Shown: positions 25,243 through 34,840, counted from the first letter of the stretch. The stretch: DNA of 64,000 nucleotides from Bacillus sp. FJAT-49711 (GCF_018343715.1 NZ_JAGYPL010000002.1:1320001-1384000), one strand, 5' to 3'. Notes: generated from the letters alone by a model not told the origin. Program-made: numbers and translations.

Positions 25243-26979
25243 ATGAGAGAGAAAAAGTCTACTAAACAAAGAGAAAGTAATATAAGTAGTCCGGTAAAAC
25301 GCAGCGATAAATGGATATTTGCCAGATTATCTTTCAGTACCAGGCTATTATTATTAGTCCTTAGCATTATCGTTTTATTGACTGGAGCGACTAGCTATAT
25401 AAGTTATGCCCAAGCAACGAGAATGTTAATTGAAACAAATGAAAATAGAGTAGAAAGAGAAATAAAGGTGAGCCGAGAAAGAGCGGAGTATTTAAAACTA
25501 TCTTACATAAATGATGCAGAAAAATTTGAAAAACAAATGCAATATGGAATCCGAGCTCAATCTGTTGAAATGATTCAAGATGGATTGAATGCGGATTTTT
25601 TTCAGATCAATGAAGATGGACAGATTCAACCATTCGATGTTAGTAAAACAACTAACATGACCTTCAATAAAAACTTGATTTCAACTATTTTAACGAAAAA
25701 AGAAGGAACACTTTATGAAGAGATGAATGGGGAGGAATATATCATTGCTTTCATATTTGTACAAGAAATTAGGAGTACCTTAATCATTGCCATTCCTACG
25801 AAAGACTTTCTCGGAAATATTGATGCTTTAAGAGAGTATGTGCAAATTATATTGATCATTAGCATTTTTGTATCATCCTTCATTATTTTCTTTGCAATTA
25901 GAAAACTGACGAAACCATTAGCTACGTTGAGGAATGCTATACATAAAGTCAGCGAGGGAGATTTAAGTCAATTAGTGCCTATAAAGACAACGACTCCAGA
26001 AATTGTTTCATTAACTAAAAGCTTTAATCAAATGATGGAGTATATGAAAAGTTTAATAAAAGAGGTGCAAATGACGACCGATCATCTGGCTGATGCAGGG
26101 GCGAAGCTGCACAACTCTTCTTCGGCAATTCGAGATAACACATCTCAACTTTTTAATACGATTCAAGTTGTGAATCAAGGGGCAGAACAAACTGCGTCAA
26201 GCTCCGAGCAAAATACGTCTCAATTTCAGTTGGTTAAAGGGAATATTAACGATGTAGCTGACCAGGTTTATCTTATAAATACAAGTGCAGAAAATATGAA
26301 TGGACAAGCTGAAACAGGAAAAGCGTATCTTAATGAAATGATGATATCCATGAATGAATTAAGCGATGAATGTTCAAAAATTAATTCAACCATTTACCAA
26401 GTGAAGGAGCATTCCTATGATATTTCTGGGATTGTGAAACTGATTCAAGATATATCTGAACAGACTAAGCTCCTAGCTTTAAATGCAACAATCGAGGCGG
26501 CTCATGCTGGAGAGGCAGGAAAGGGGTTCGCTGTCGTTGCAAATGAAGTTCGAAAGCTGGCTGAGCAAACGTCAAAAGCCACTGAAAGTATTGCGATTCC
26601 GATTTCAAATATGATGCATATTAGTGACCAAGCAGCAATTGAGTTTAAGCAAATGGAAATGAAAATTAATAATCATATAAAGGTGGCTGAAACGTCTAAC
26701 GATGCTTTTCAATTTTTGCTGGCAAAAATTAACGAAACAACTGAACACTTGCAAAATATGAAACTATTATTAAATGATTTACAAACAGTCGTTCCAGAAA
26801 TGGAGCATTTAGCAGAAAGCTTTACAAGTATTTCACAAGAAACATTAGCTAGTACAGAGGAAATGGCCTCCCATTCAGAAAATCAGTTAGAGCTAGTCGA
26901 TAAAAATCAACACATATCAAATACTTTATATTCGCTTTCCAAAGATTTGAGAATGTTAATAAGTCGATTTATTATATGA
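25243..26979 (+). CDS. methyl-accepting chemotaxis-type transducer
   Basis: A 578-aa transmembrane chemoreceptor. A cytoplasmic N-tail is followed by TM1 (about 27-50), an extracellular sensor region of about 150 residues, TM2 (about 203-222), a HAMP domain (about 223-275) and a long helical signalling domain. Its tip contains [37 protein letters not shown], here read in parts ([15 protein letters not shown] near 410). ATG 25243 follows GAGGGGG. It lies between phoPR and pstS with its own PhoP-type boxes, which suggests behaviour or signalling tuned to phosphate starvation. The ligand is unknown and need not be phosphate. Confidence 0.93.
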   Translation: MREKKSTKQRESNISSPVKRSDKWIFARLSFSTRLLLLVLSIIVLLTGATSYISYAQATRMLIETNENRVEREIKVSRERAEYLKLSYINDAEKFEKQMQYGIRAQSVEMIQDGLNADFFQINEDGQIQPFDVSKTTNMTFNKNLISTILTKKEGTLYEEMNGEEYIIAFIFVQEIRSTLIIAIPTKDFLGNIDALREYVQIILIISIFVSSFIIFFAIRKLTKPLATLRNAIHKVSEGDLSQLVPIKTTTPEIVSLTKSFNQMMEYMKSLIKEVQMTTDHLADAGAKLHNSSSAIRDNTSQLFNTIQVVNQGAEQTASSSEQNTSQFQLVKGNINDVADQVYLINTSAENMNGQAETGKAYLNEMMISMNELSDECSKINSTIYQVKEHSYDISGIVKLIQDISEQTKLLALNATIEAAHAGEAGKGFAVVANEVRKLAEQTSKATESIAIPISNMMHISDQAAIEFKQMEMKINNHIKVAETSNDAFQFLLAKINETTEHLQNMKLLLNDLQTVVPEMEHLAESFTSISQETLASTEEMASHSENQLELVDKNQHISNTLYSLSKDLRMLISRFII

Positions 26980-27013
26980 CATCGTTTTATATTCATAAAA
27001 AGCGAACGGAATA

Positions 27014-27054
27014 TTTACATAACCTTTACACAGAGTTAATCGCGAATTTATAAA
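27014..27054 (+). promoter_or_regulatory. PhoP boxes and promoter of pstS
   Basis: Three TTTACA-type boxes lie at an 11-nt period: TTTACA 27014-27019, TTTACA 27025-27030 and TTAATC 27036-27041. A -10-like TATAAA follows at 27049-27054. This is the known layout of PhoP-activated Pho regulon promoters. Confidence 0.75.
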
Positions 27055-27114
27055 CACTATGTAAGATAAAGAGTGTAAGAAACAAATAAAATGTTCACAG
27101 GGGGAAATCTTAAC

Positions 27115-28116
27115 ATGAAGTTGAAATCCTTATTTGCTACAGTCACTCTATCATCTGCACTCTTACTTGCAGCGTGTGGAAACGGAGATGGAAGTTCTAC
27201 AAATGGAAACAGCAGTTCAGCAAATGGAAATGACAGCTCTGCAAAGGTAGAAGAAAATTCTAATGAAAAACTTTCTGGATCAGTAGGTATCGATGGATCG
27301 TCAACTGTTTTCCCAATTTTGGAAGCTGTATCTGAAGAATACTTAGCGATACAGCCAGATGTAAAAGCACCTGTTGGCGTTTCAGGCACAGGCGGCGGAT
27401 TTAAAAAATTCATTGCCGGTGAAACAGATATTAGTAATGCTTCCCGTCCGATAAAAGAAGAAGAAACACAATTATTAGATGATGGCGGTATTCCGTATAC
27501 AGAGTTTGAAATTGCTTACGATGGTTTATCTGTCGTTGTGAATAAAGATAATAATTTTGTCGACCAACTATCCATTGAAGAATTGAAAAAAATGTGGGTA
27601 GAGAGCGGTAATGTGAAAACTTGGGCGGACGTTCGTGAAGGTTGGCCGGAAGAACCAATTTCATTCTTTAGCCCAGGAACAGATTCCGGAACATATGACT
27701 ATTGGAATGAAGTCATTCTTGAAGATGAGCAAATGCGCAAAGACGCAACATTATCTGAAGATGATAACGTCCTAGTACAAGGTGTTATAGGTGATAAAGG
27801 CGGTATTGGATTCTTCGGATTCTCGTACTACATTGAAAATAAGGACAATCTAAAAGTAGTACCTATTGTCAATAGCAAAGGGGAAGCTGTCACTCCTGAT
27901 CATGACACAATTATGAATGGAGTTTACGAGCCACTATCCCGTCCACTATTCTTCTATGTACGTAATGATGCATTAACTGGTAAACCTCAAGTATATGATT
28001 ATGTGAAATTTGCACTAGAAAATGCTGGTGAACTAGCTGAGGAAGTAGGATACATCAGTCTTAAAGATGAAGAATATCAAGAAGCACTAACAAAACTAGA
28101 AGAAGTTACAAAGTAG
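27115..28116 (+). CDS. pstS: phosphate ABC transporter substrate-binding lipoprotein
   Basis: Captures phosphate outside the membrane and hands it to PstCA. The 333-aa lipoprotein has a signal with lipobox LLAAC, a Ser/Asn-rich linker to about residue 55, then the PstS fold with GSVGIDGSSTVFP near 61-73 and the phosphate-contacting GVSGTGGGF and GTDSGTYDYW loops. The start was set at ATG 27115 after GGGGGAA, giving a proper signal peptide. Its operon partners begin about 700 nt later, beyond a block of repeats. Confidence 0.95.
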   Translation: MKLKSLFATVTLSSALLLAACGNGDGSSTNGNSSSANGNDSSAKVEENSNEKLSGSVGIDGSSTVFPILEAVSEEYLAIQPDVKAPVGVSGTGGGFKKFIAGETDISNASRPIKEEETQLLDDGGIPYTEFEIAYDGLSVVVNKDNNFVDQLSIEELKKMWVESGNVKTWADVREGWPEEPISFFSPGTDSGTYDYWNEVILEDEQMRKDATLSEDDNVLVQGVIGDKGGIGFFGFSYYIENKDNLKVVPIVNSKGEAVTPDHDTIMNGVYEPLSRPLFFYVRNDALTGKPQVYDYVKFALENAGELAEEVGYISLKDEEYQEALTKLEEVTK

Positions 28117-28118
28117 AT

Positions 28119-28539
28119 AGAAAAGCGGAAGCGCCTTGCTCATCGACGTACAGGCCCACAGGATGTGGGTCCGTCGACGTTGCCACAGGACGTGGCAGTC
28201 TTTAGTCGACGTTCCTTATTTGGCCTTTGACTGAGATAAAGGAAACACGACGAGGAACGAGTCGATGTTGACTTATCGTAGGGAAAAGGATAAGAAGTTT
28301 GCTAGTCGATAGGCGCTGGAGCTAGACAAAGAAAAACGGAAGCGCCTTGCTCATCGACGTACAGGCCCACAGGATGTGGGTCCGTCGACGTTGCCACAGG
28401 ACGTGGCAGTCTTTAGTCGACGTTCCTTATTTGGCCTCTGACTGAGATAAAGGAAACACGATGAGGAACGAGTCGAAGTAGACTTATCGTAGGGAAAAGG
28501 ATAAGAAGTTTGCTAGTCGATAGTCGCTGGAGCTAGACA
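28119..28539. repeat. tandem duplication of the dispersed palindromic repeat (two copies, 211-nt offset)
   Basis: The block AGAAAAGCGGAAGCGCCTTG at 28119 recurs in nearly the same form at 28330. The two copies of about 210 nt differ at only a handful of positions. Each contains the inner hairpins CCCACAGGATGTGGG and TGCCACAGGACGTGGCA and ends GCTGGAGCTAGACA. The orientation is opposite to the copies at 21964, 39820 and 60101. The near identity suggests a recent duplication. Confidence 0.92.
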
Positions 28540-28546
28540 TTTTAAT

Positions 28547-28782
28547 GAGGCTGGGACATAACTAAAACAATCAAACCTAAAGACGAACAATGATCTAACT
28601 TAGCAGAGGAAATATACGAAGACTCCCGTGGGAGGAAGGCATAGGTGAGACCCCGCAGCTCGGGACGAGCGAGGAGGCTCGCCAGCCGCCCACGGAAAGC
28701 GAAGTATATTTCCGGAGCGGGTATACACTAATCAACCTATTGTTTGGATTTATCTTTGTCGGAAATAGTTATGTCCAGGTCT
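28547..28782. repeat. second foldback repeat family within the pst operon
   Basis: GGACATAACT (28554-28563) is inverted as AGTTATGTCC (28767-28776), and inside it GGAAATATAC near 28609 is inverted as GTATATTTCC near 28703. The GC-rich core with CTCCCGTGGGAG and GAGACCCCGCAGC resembles a common dispersed Bacillaceae repeat I know from other genomes. The transcript could fold into one long hairpin. Confidence 0.8.
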
Positions 28783-28813
28783 TATCTTTGATTAATCGAT
28801 AAGGAGTTTTCCT

Positions 28814-29761
28814 ATGGATATAAAGGAGCAAAAGATTTCAGTAGCAAAGATAATAGAAGAAAATAAAAGGAAATTTAAGATTAAACAGGCATTGATGGAA
28901 AAATCGATACCTGTATTGTTATTTGTGATGGCAATCATTTCAATCATGACAACCATTGGAATTGTCATGACATTATTAGTGGAAACAATTACGTTTTTTA
29001 AACGTGTTAATTTTATAGATTTTATTTCTGGAACAGAGTGGTTTCCGTTTTTTGAAGCAGATCCTCAATATGGCATCATACCGCTTATTTCCGGTACACT
29101 GCTAGTCGCGATCATCGCAATGCTTGTTGCCATCCCTATTGGTTTAGCAACTGCTATATATTTGAGTGAATTCGCAAATGAACGAGTCCGAAAAATCGTT
29201 AAACCGATTTTGGAAGTATTGGCTGGGATCCCTACGATTGTTTATGGGTTCTTTGCATTAACTTTCGTTACTCCGAGCTTACAAAAGCTGATTCCCGATT
29301 TAAATTTTTTCAATGCATTGAGTCCGGGAATTGTAGTAGGAATTATGATTATTCCGATGGTTGCATCATTATCTGAAGATGCGATGAGTGCTGTTCCAAG
29401 ATCAATGAGGGAAGGTGCTTTGGCACTTGGATCTACTAAGTTAGAAGTATCTTTAAAGGTCGTATTGCCTGCAGCATTATCAGGAATCATTGCCTCCTTT
29501 GTGCTAGGTATTTCACGAGCCATCGGAGAAACGATGATTGTCACAATAGCCGGAGGTTCCAAACCGAATCTAACATTTGATCCTACTGAGACCATTCAAA
29601 CGATGACTGCTTATATTGTACAAGTAAGTTTAGGCGATGCTTCGTACGGTTCAACCATTTATTACAGCATATATGCGGTCGGCATGGCATTATTCGTCTT
29701 TACACTTCTGATGAATATTATTGCCCAATGGATCTCCAAGCGTTATAGGGAGGAATACTGA
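28814..29761 (+). CDS. pstC: phosphate ABC transporter permease PstC
   Basis: One of two membrane subunits of the high-affinity phosphate importer. The 315-aa protein has about six helices and the binding-protein-dependent permease motif EGALALGSTKLEVSLKVVLP near residues 198-217, which docks to PstB. ATG 28814 follows AAGGAG. It overlaps pstA by one base (TGATG), so the two are coupled. Confidence 0.94.
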   Translation: MDIKEQKISVAKIIEENKRKFKIKQALMEKSIPVLLFVMAIISIMTTIGIVMTLLVETITFFKRVNFIDFISGTEWFPFFEADPQYGIIPLISGTLLVAIIAMLVAIPIGLATAIYLSEFANERVRKIVKPILEVLAGIPTIVYGFFALTFVTPSLQKLIPDLNFFNALSPGIVVGIMIIPMVASLSEDAMSAVPRSMREGALALGSTKLEVSLKVVLPAALSGIIASFVLGISRAIGETMIVTIAGGSKPNLTFDPTETIQTMTAYIVQVSLGDASYGSTIYYSIYAVGMALFVFTLLMNIIAQWISKRYREEY

Positions 29762-30639
29762 TGGAATTGATTAATAAAGAGAAAGTATCTCAGAGAATCA
29801 GCTCTCGCATTTTTACAAATACAGTAATGAAGTGGCTATTTTTTCTAGCGACATCATTTGGATTACTCGTGCTAGCTGTCCTTATTTACCGAATTTTTAA
29901 TGATGGATTTAAATTTTTGGATATTGAATTCTTTACAAATTTTGCTTCGAGAAAGCCAGAAAATGCAGGCATTAAATCAGCTATTTTTGGAACGATTTGG
30001 CTAATGGCGATAACTGGTCCTGTTTCGATCATACTTGGTGTGGGCTGTGCCATTTATCTTGAGTTATATGCAAAGAAAAATAAATTTACACGTTTTATTC
30101 AAATGAACATTTCCAATCTCGCCGGAGTTCCTTCCATTGTTTTTGGTTTATTGGGGCTAACTGTATTTGTTCGGATGATGGAGATGGGTAGAAGTTTGCT
30201 TGCAGGTGGATTGACAATGAGTTTGTTGATATTACCCATTATTGTAGTATCGACACAAGAAGCATTGCGGGCTGTTCCAAAAGAACTTCAAGAAGCTTCA
30301 TACGGAATGGGTGCGACGAAATGGCAAACAATCCGACGTGTTATTTTACCTGCGGCGATACCGGGGATCTTAACAGGGAGTATATTGGCATTATCCCGTG
30401 CAGTTGGCGAGACGGCACCATTAATTATGATTGGGGCGTTAACGTTTGTTGCTTTCGTTCCAGAAAATATTTGGTCCGGTTTTACAGTAATGCCAATACA
30501 AATATACAACTGGACGAGTAGGCCGCAAGTAGCATTCCATGATGTAGCAGCTGCTGGAATTATTGTACTGCTAGTCATGCTTCTTATCATGAATTCAATT
30601 GCGATTATTATTCGAAATAAATTTTCAAAAAGATATTAA
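29761..30639 (+). CDS. pstA: phosphate ABC transporter permease PstA
   Basis: The second membrane subunit (292 aa) of the Pst system, with six helices and the permease loop QEASYGMGATKWQTIRRVIL near residues 176-195. Conserved RAVGETAPL follows near 215. ATG 29761 shares its first base with the pstC stop codon. pstB follows after 21 nt. Confidence 0.94.
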   Translation: MELINKEKVSQRISSRIFTNTVMKWLFFLATSFGLLVLAVLIYRIFNDGFKFLDIEFFTNFASRKPENAGIKSAIFGTIWLMAITGPVSIILGVGCAIYLELYAKKNKFTRFIQMNISNLAGVPSIVFGLLGLTVFVRMMEMGRSLLAGGLTMSLLILPIIVVSTQEALRAVPKELQEASYGMGATKWQTIRRVILPAAIPGILTGSILALSRAVGETAPLIMIGALTFVAFVPENIWSGFTVMPIQIYNWTSRPQVAFHDVAAAGIIVLLVMLLIMNSIAIIIRNKFSKRY

Positions 30640-30660
30640 CCTTGTGATGGAGGGATTATT

Positions 30661-31467
30661 TTGTTAGCAGAGAAAATAAGAATGGACAAAGTGAAAAATA
30701 TATCTATAAAAAAATCAAATGTATTTGAAGCAAAAGGGTTTAATCTCTGGTATGGAGAAGATCATGCCTTAAAAAACATTGATTTTGATATTGTCGAAAA
30801 TAATGTGACTGCAATTATTGGGCCATCAGGCTGTGGGAAATCCACCTTCGTCAAGTCTCTTAATCGAATGGTTGAATTAATTCCTTCGGTAAAAATGTCA
30901 GGCGAACTCTTATATAGAGGCAATAATATCCTTTCTAAACAATTTGGAGTTGAGGAACTTAGAACTAAGGTTGGGATGGTTTTCCAAAAACCGAATCCAT
31001 TTCCGAAATCCATTTATGAAAATGTCGTGTATGGTCCTAAAATTCATGGAATTCGCAATAAAAAAATCCTCGATGAAATCGTGGAAACAAGTTTAAAAGG
31101 GGCAGCCATCTGGGACGAGGTAAAAGATCGCTTAAACGAAAATGCCTATGGATTATCAGGAGGACAGCAACAACGTCTTTGTATAGCTAGATGCCTTGCA
31201 ATTGAACCAGATGTCATTCTTATGGATGAGCCTACCTCAGCTCTTGATCCAATCTCTACATTAAAAGTCGAAGAGTTAGTTCAAGAGCTGAAAGAAACTT
31301 ACAGTATCGTCATTGTTACACATAATATGCAGCAAGCTGCACGCATCTCAGATAAAACAGCCTTTTTCTTAAGTGGTGAAATCATCGAGTATGACGATAC
31401 ATCAGTAATATTTTCTAATCCTACAGATCATAGAACAGAAGATTATATTACGGGAAGATTTGGTTAA
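30661..31467 (+). CDS. pstB: phosphate ABC transporter ATP-binding protein PstB
   Basis: The ATPase that powers phosphate import. The 268-aa protein has Walker A GPSGCGKS near residues 57-64, the signature LSGGQQQR near 165, and Walker [14 protein letters not shown] near 184-196. The family motif [12 protein letters not shown] follows Walker A. The start is TTG 30661 behind GGAGGG; ATG 30682 is a possible alternative that would shorten the variable N-terminus by seven residues. Confidence 0.95.
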   Translation: MLAEKIRMDKVKNISIKKSNVFEAKGFNLWYGEDHALKNIDFDIVENNVTAIIGPSGCGKSTFVKSLNRMVELIPSVKMSGELLYRGNNILSKQFGVEELRTKVGMVFQKPNPFPKSIYENVVYGPKIHGIRNKKILDEIVETSLKGAAIWDEVKDRLNENAYGLSGGQQQRLCIARCLAIEPDVILMDEPTSALDPISTLKVEELVQELKETYSIVIVTHNMQQAARISDKTAFFLSGEIIEYDDTSVIFSNPTDHRTEDYITGRFG

Positions 31468-31479
31468 GGAGGAAGGTAA

Positions 31480-32139
31480 ATGGTTGTTAGGAATCAGTTT
31501 GAAGAACGGTTGAAGGAATTGCATCAAGATCTGCTTACGATGGGGATAATGGTTGAAGAGGCTGTTTATAATGCGGTCAAATCTCTTGTTTTTAAAGATG
31601 TTGATTTAGCTGAAAAAGTAGTGGATGGAGATCGGGCTATTAATGATGCTGAAATTGAAATTGAAAAAAAATGTATGATGTTGATCGCACTTCAGCAGCC
31701 GGTTGGAAGTGATCTGCGCAGAATTGCAACAACTCTTAAAGTTTCTTCTGATTTAGAAAGAATGGCGGACCATGCTGTCAGTATATCGAAGACAACAATT
31801 CAATTAAAAGATGAAATATATGCTAAGCCGTTGATCGATATTCCGAAAATGAGTGATATCGTGAAAAGAATGGTGCACGATTGCTTGGATGCCTATATTC
31901 ATATGGATAAAGAAGCAGCAGCTGCTATTGCAAAACAGGATGATCAAATCGATGCTTATTTTAAAACAATATTTACTGATCTTATTGAATTGATGAATAA
32001 AGATAATGCTTGGATTAATCAAGCTACCCATCTATTATTAGTAGCTCAATATTTAGAAAGAATAGGCGATTATGTCACAAATGTATGTGAATCGATTGTT
32101 TATATGTCGACAGGGCAGGTAGTAGAATTGAATAATTAA
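31480..32139 (+). CDS. phoU: phosphate transport regulator PhoU
   Basis: A 219-aa all-helical cytoplasmic protein with two three-helix repeats. The conserved motif ISSDLERMADHA-like (SSDLERMADHAVSI near residues 89-102) is present, and its second repeat reads YLERIGDYVTN near 192-202. PhoU damps Pst activity and Pho signalling when phosphate is ample. ATG 31480 follows AAGGAGG, 12 nt after pstB. It closes the operon before a hairpin. Confidence 0.93.
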   Translation: MVVRNQFEERLKELHQDLLTMGIMVEEAVYNAVKSLVFKDVDLAEKVVDGDRAINDAEIEIEKKCMMLIALQQPVGSDLRRIATTLKVSSDLERMADHAVSISKTTIQLKDEIYAKPLIDIPKMSDIVKRMVHDCLDAYIHMDKEAAAAIAKQDDQIDAYFKTIFTDLIELMNKDNAWINQATHLLLVAQYLERIGDYVTNVCESIVYMSTGQVVELNN

Positions 32140-32145
32140 CTTTCT

Positions 32146-32176
32146 GAAGCTGTTTCTATAATAGGAGCAGCTTTTA
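32146..32176 (+). terminator. probable terminator after phoU
   Basis: GAAGCTG (32146-32152) pairs with CAGCTTT (32168-32174) around a 15-nt loop and leads into a T-rich stretch. It is moderately convincing. Confidence 0.6.
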
Positions 32177-32179
32177 TTC

Positions 32180-32232
32180 TTTACAAATGATTAAATTAGA
32201 TTTAAAATAATTAATTACCTAGGTAATTAATT
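32180..32232 (+). promoter_or_regulatory. marR promoter with perfect 24-nt palindromic operator (32209-32232)
   Basis: TTTACA (32180-32185) and TAAAAT (32203-32208) are 17 nt apart. Directly after the -10 lies AATTAATTACCT followed by its exact reverse complement AGGTAATTAATT. The site spans the likely transcription start, as expected for autorepression by the encoded MarR protein. Confidence 0.8.
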
Positions 32233-32246
32233 TGAGGTGAACAATC

Positions 32247-32648
32247 ATGAATCCACTATTCCATGAAATTTTTCAAAAAACACGCTATTTGAGTAAGGAG
32301 TTAAACAATACGTTAAAGGAATATGATTTATTTACTGCACAATGGAGCGTTTTATACACCGTTCAGCAACATGAAGAAATGACGCTGACGCAAATTTGTA
32401 AGTATTTAAATGTTGAAGCACCGACTATTTCTCGGACTGTTCGAAGATTAGTTGAGTTGGGATGGCTTATTGAGCAATTTGGGGAAGATCGGCGAGAGAA
32501 AATGGTGCGGCTATCAGAAGATGCCGAAAAAAAATTCAAGACGATTGAAGAGTCGGTCATACATTTTGAAAATCAATTTTTAGAGCATCTATCAATAGAA
32601 GAACAGCAAAGTTTAATGACATTATTGAAAAAAGTAAAGAAAGGATGA
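32247..32648 (+). CDS. MarR family transcriptional regulator
   Basis: A 133-aa winged-helix regulator. The DNA-binding region at about 45-95 includes LTQICKYLNVEAPTISRTVRRL and the wing EDRREKMVRLSE. ATG 32247 follows TTGAGGTG. It overlaps the MFS gene by 4 nt (ATGA), so repressor and pump are coupled. The palindrome at its promoter is the probable operator. The inducer is unknown. Confidence 0.9.
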   Translation: MNPLFHEIFQKTRYLSKELNNTLKEYDLFTAQWSVLYTVQQHEEMTLTQICKYLNVEAPTISRTVRRLVELGWLIEQFGEDRREKMVRLSEDAEKKFKTIEESVIHFENQFLEHLSIEEQQSLMTLLKKVKKG

Positions 32649-33850
32649 CATCATTGGAGAAAAAACAACCAATATGGACGAAAACATTTATAAGTTTATT
32701 TTGTACAAATTTAGCGGTCTTTACTGTGTTTTATGGATTAGTCACAACCTTACCCCTTTATGCACTTGAAAATTTAAATAGAACAGATGAAGATGCTGGT
32801 TTATTAATGACGATCTTTCTTCTTTCTGCGATAGTAGTAAGACCATTTACGGGTAAGATTTTAGATATATACGGCAAGCGAAAAATGTTATGGATCAGTT
32901 TGATTTTTTATTTATTATGTACAATCTTATATGCCTTTGTCACACCATTTTCAGGATTATTAATATTACGATTTATACAAGGGGTTTGGTTTAGTATCGC
33001 TACGACAGCAAGTGGTTCCCTCGCTGCTGATAATGTACCGATGTCTAGACGAGGTGCTGGATTAGGCTATTTTACGATGTCCACTAATTTAGCGGTTGTC
33101 CTCGGACCAATCATTTCACTGCCGATTGTTCAAATCTTATCATTTAACGCACTGTTTATTTTCTTAAGTATTTTTATGCTCATGGGTGCTTTACTATCCT
33201 TAACTATTCCAGCTGATAAAAAGTTTGAAAAAAAGACTTCCTCGAAGCGAACTTTCTCAATACATGACTTGTTTGAAAAAAAATCCGTTCCGATTGCATT
33301 GCTAAGTAGTTTAGTTTCCTTCTCATATGCGAGTGTCTTATCATTTTTATCCATATACGCCCAGCAAAAACATCTGTTGCATTTAGCAACTATTTTTTAT
33401 TTGGTTTACGCTTTGGCCATGCTTTTAACTCGTCCATATACGGGTAGATGGTTTGATGAAAAGGGTCCGAAGTTCGTATTAATACTAGGTTTTATAAGCT
33501 TTTGTGGCGGGCTTATTTTATTGGCATTTATCAACTCCTCTTTATTATTTTTATTATCGGGTATCTTTATTGGATTCGGATACGGCGCACTTGTTCCAAG
33601 TTTACAAACTCTTTCCGTGCAGGCTACTATTCCTTCAAGAAGTGGATATGCAACAGCAACCTTCTTCACTTTTTTTGATATTGGAATTGCAGTAGGTTCC
33701 TATATTTTAGGTCTTATAGCAGTGCATTTTGGTTATCAAAATGTGTATGTATTATCTGGAATATTAATTTTTATTGTTTTAGTGTTTTATTTGCTCGGAG
33801 ATAAGAAAAAATCAATGGTTAAAAATACGATTGGGGCTAAGGAAATGTAG
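32645..33850 (+). CDS. major facilitator superfamily transporter, probable drug efflux
   Basis: A 401-aa, 12-helix MFS protein. The loop-2/3 motif is visible as GKILDIYGKRKML near residues 80-92, with a motif C-like GPIISLPI region in helix 5 (about 155-162) of the kind seen in antiporters. It is encoded in a two-gene unit under a MarR regulator, which favours efflux of a toxic compound. The substrate cannot be told. An alternative TTG start lies nine bases downstream of ATG 32645. Confidence 0.88.
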   Translation: MTSLEKKQPIWTKTFISLFCTNLAVFTVFYGLVTTLPLYALENLNRTDEDAGLLMTIFLLSAIVVRPFTGKILDIYGKRKMLWISLIFYLLCTILYAFVTPFSGLLILRFIQGVWFSIATTASGSLAADNVPMSRRGAGLGYFTMSTNLAVVLGPIISLPIVQILSFNALFIFLSIFMLMGALLSLTIPADKKFEKKTSSKRTFSIHDLFEKKSVPIALLSSLVSFSYASVLSFLSIYAQQKHLLHLATIFYLVYALAMLLTRPYTGRWFDEKGPKFVLILGFISFCGGLILLAFINSSLLFLLSGIFIGFGYGALVPSLQTLSVQATIPSRSGYATATFFTFFDIGIAVGSYILGLIAVHFGYQNVYVLSGILIFIVLVFYLLGDKKKSMVKNTIGAKEM

Positions 33851-34013
33851 CTGGTTAATATTTGTTCGCAACGTACAAATACGAGCATGAAAAATGATAG
33901 ATCTTCCAATCCATTCCAGATTAATAAAAACCCCTTCTTATATAAAAAAATCCTTGCTTTTTACTATTGTTTAAGAAAAACTGTACATATAGCTAGAAGC
34001 GAGGTGTTTTCTT

Positions 34014-34253
34014 TTGATTGATAAAATTATTTCTGCTATTTTTATACCCGCACTGCTCATGATTTTTTTCACGAGAGTGACATATAGTCGTACGGTTGGG
34101 TTTCTTTTAACGATAGCGTTAATCATCGTATCGGCGTATAAAGGGTATATTCAAACATGGTGGTTAATTGTGATAGAAGCGGCCTCATTGACCGTAGGTT
34201 TGTATTTTTCCAATCAGATGAAGAGAAAAAAGAATAATGGAGCATCAACTTAA
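34014..34253 (+). CDS. csbA: small membrane protein CsbA
   Basis: A 79-aa protein with about three membrane helices and a basic tail. In B. subtilis csbA encodes a 76-aa sigma-B-dependent protein directly upstream of uvrB, and the sequence start (IPALLMIFFTRVTYSR, then AYKGYIQTWWLI) agrees with my memory of CsbA. The TTG start at 34014 follows GAGGTG with 7 nt spacing. The function is unknown. A DUF2164 gene is inserted between it and uvrB. Confidence 0.78.
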   Translation: MIDKIISAIFIPALLMIFFTRVTYSRTVGFLLTIALIIVSAYKGYIQTWWLIVIEAASLTVGLYFSNQMKRKKNNGAST

Positions 34254-34329
34254 ATTCGGGGTCAGTCCTCCATCTTGGATGGAAGTCTAACTCCATTTTT
34301 TCATTATATTATTAATAGGAGTGGAATGT

Positions 34330-34572
34330 ATGTTAATGCCAAGATTGACAGCTGAAAAAAAGCGGGAATTGATTAAAGATATACAACAATTTTTTTGGGA
34401 TGAACGTAGTGAGGAGATAGGTGAGCTTGCAGCAGAAGTCTGTTTCGATTTTATAAAAGACCGTTTCGGACCTGTCTTTTACAATGCGGCTATCCGCGAT
34501 GCCCGTGAAGTAGCTGAACAAAGAATGCAAACTTTAGAAGAAGACTTATATGCGCTTGAAAAACAATTGTAA
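34330..34572 (+). CDS. DUF2164 family protein
   Basis: An 80-aa soluble protein of about three helices. Family-like signatures are FFWDERSEEIGELAAE near residues 18-33 and DRFGPVFYNAAIRDA near 42-56. The start is ATG 34330 after TAGGAG; ATG 34336 and GTG 34321 are in frame too. The function is unknown. It lies between csbA and the SOS-type uvrBA promoter and is not obviously co-transcribed with uvrB. Confidence 0.75.
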   Translation: MLMPRLTAEKKRELIKDIQQFFWDERSEEIGELAAEVCFDFIKDRFGPVFYNAAIRDAREVAEQRMQTLEEDLYALEKQL

Positions 34573-34579
34573 AATAAAC

Positions 34580-34636
34580 CAAATATATGTTCGCTTTTTA
34601 CTGGTTTTTGTTATATAGGTTGTGGTAAAATATAAT
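34580..34636 (+). promoter_or_regulatory. uvrB promoter with LexA/DinR-like box (34580-34593)
   Basis: TTGTTA (34608-34613) and TATAAT (34631-34636) are 17 nt apart. Fourteen bases upstream of the -35, CAAATATATGTTCG matches the SOS box CGAAC-N4-GTTCG at eight of ten defined positions. Its place upstream of the -35 is less usual, but uvrBA is an SOS operon in B. subtilis. Confidence 0.6.
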
Positions 34637-34642
34637 ACATGA

Positions 34643-34840
34643 TTATTTGTGTATAAGTGTTGTCAATAATGAAAGTAATCAAGTAAGCTAAGGCTATTTT
34701 CTTAAAGTGGTAACAGTCCGGCGATAGGAAAGTTAATCACTTTTTATAAAGCTGGGTTTGAGGACAAAATTTATTTCTCATAATTTATATATAAAATAGC
34801 AACTATGTTTGAGAAAAGAGTTTAATCCAAAGTAGAGTAG
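34643..34840 (+). other. long structured 5' leader of uvrB
   Basis: The promoter leaves about 200 nt before uvrB. From about 34695 to 34744 an interrupted hairpin can form: AAAGTG with CACTTT, TAAC with GTTA, TCC with GGA. A second pairing joins TTTCTCA (34774-34780) with TTGAGAA (34809-34815), a motif shared with the elements at 43197 and 61555. No known riboswitch class was recognised. Confidence 0.4.

Noticed and set aside
33969-33994. Sigma-B promoter before csbA
   Set aside because: GTTTAA fits the -35, but no GGGTAT-like -10 lies at the right distance, so the site is not supported.
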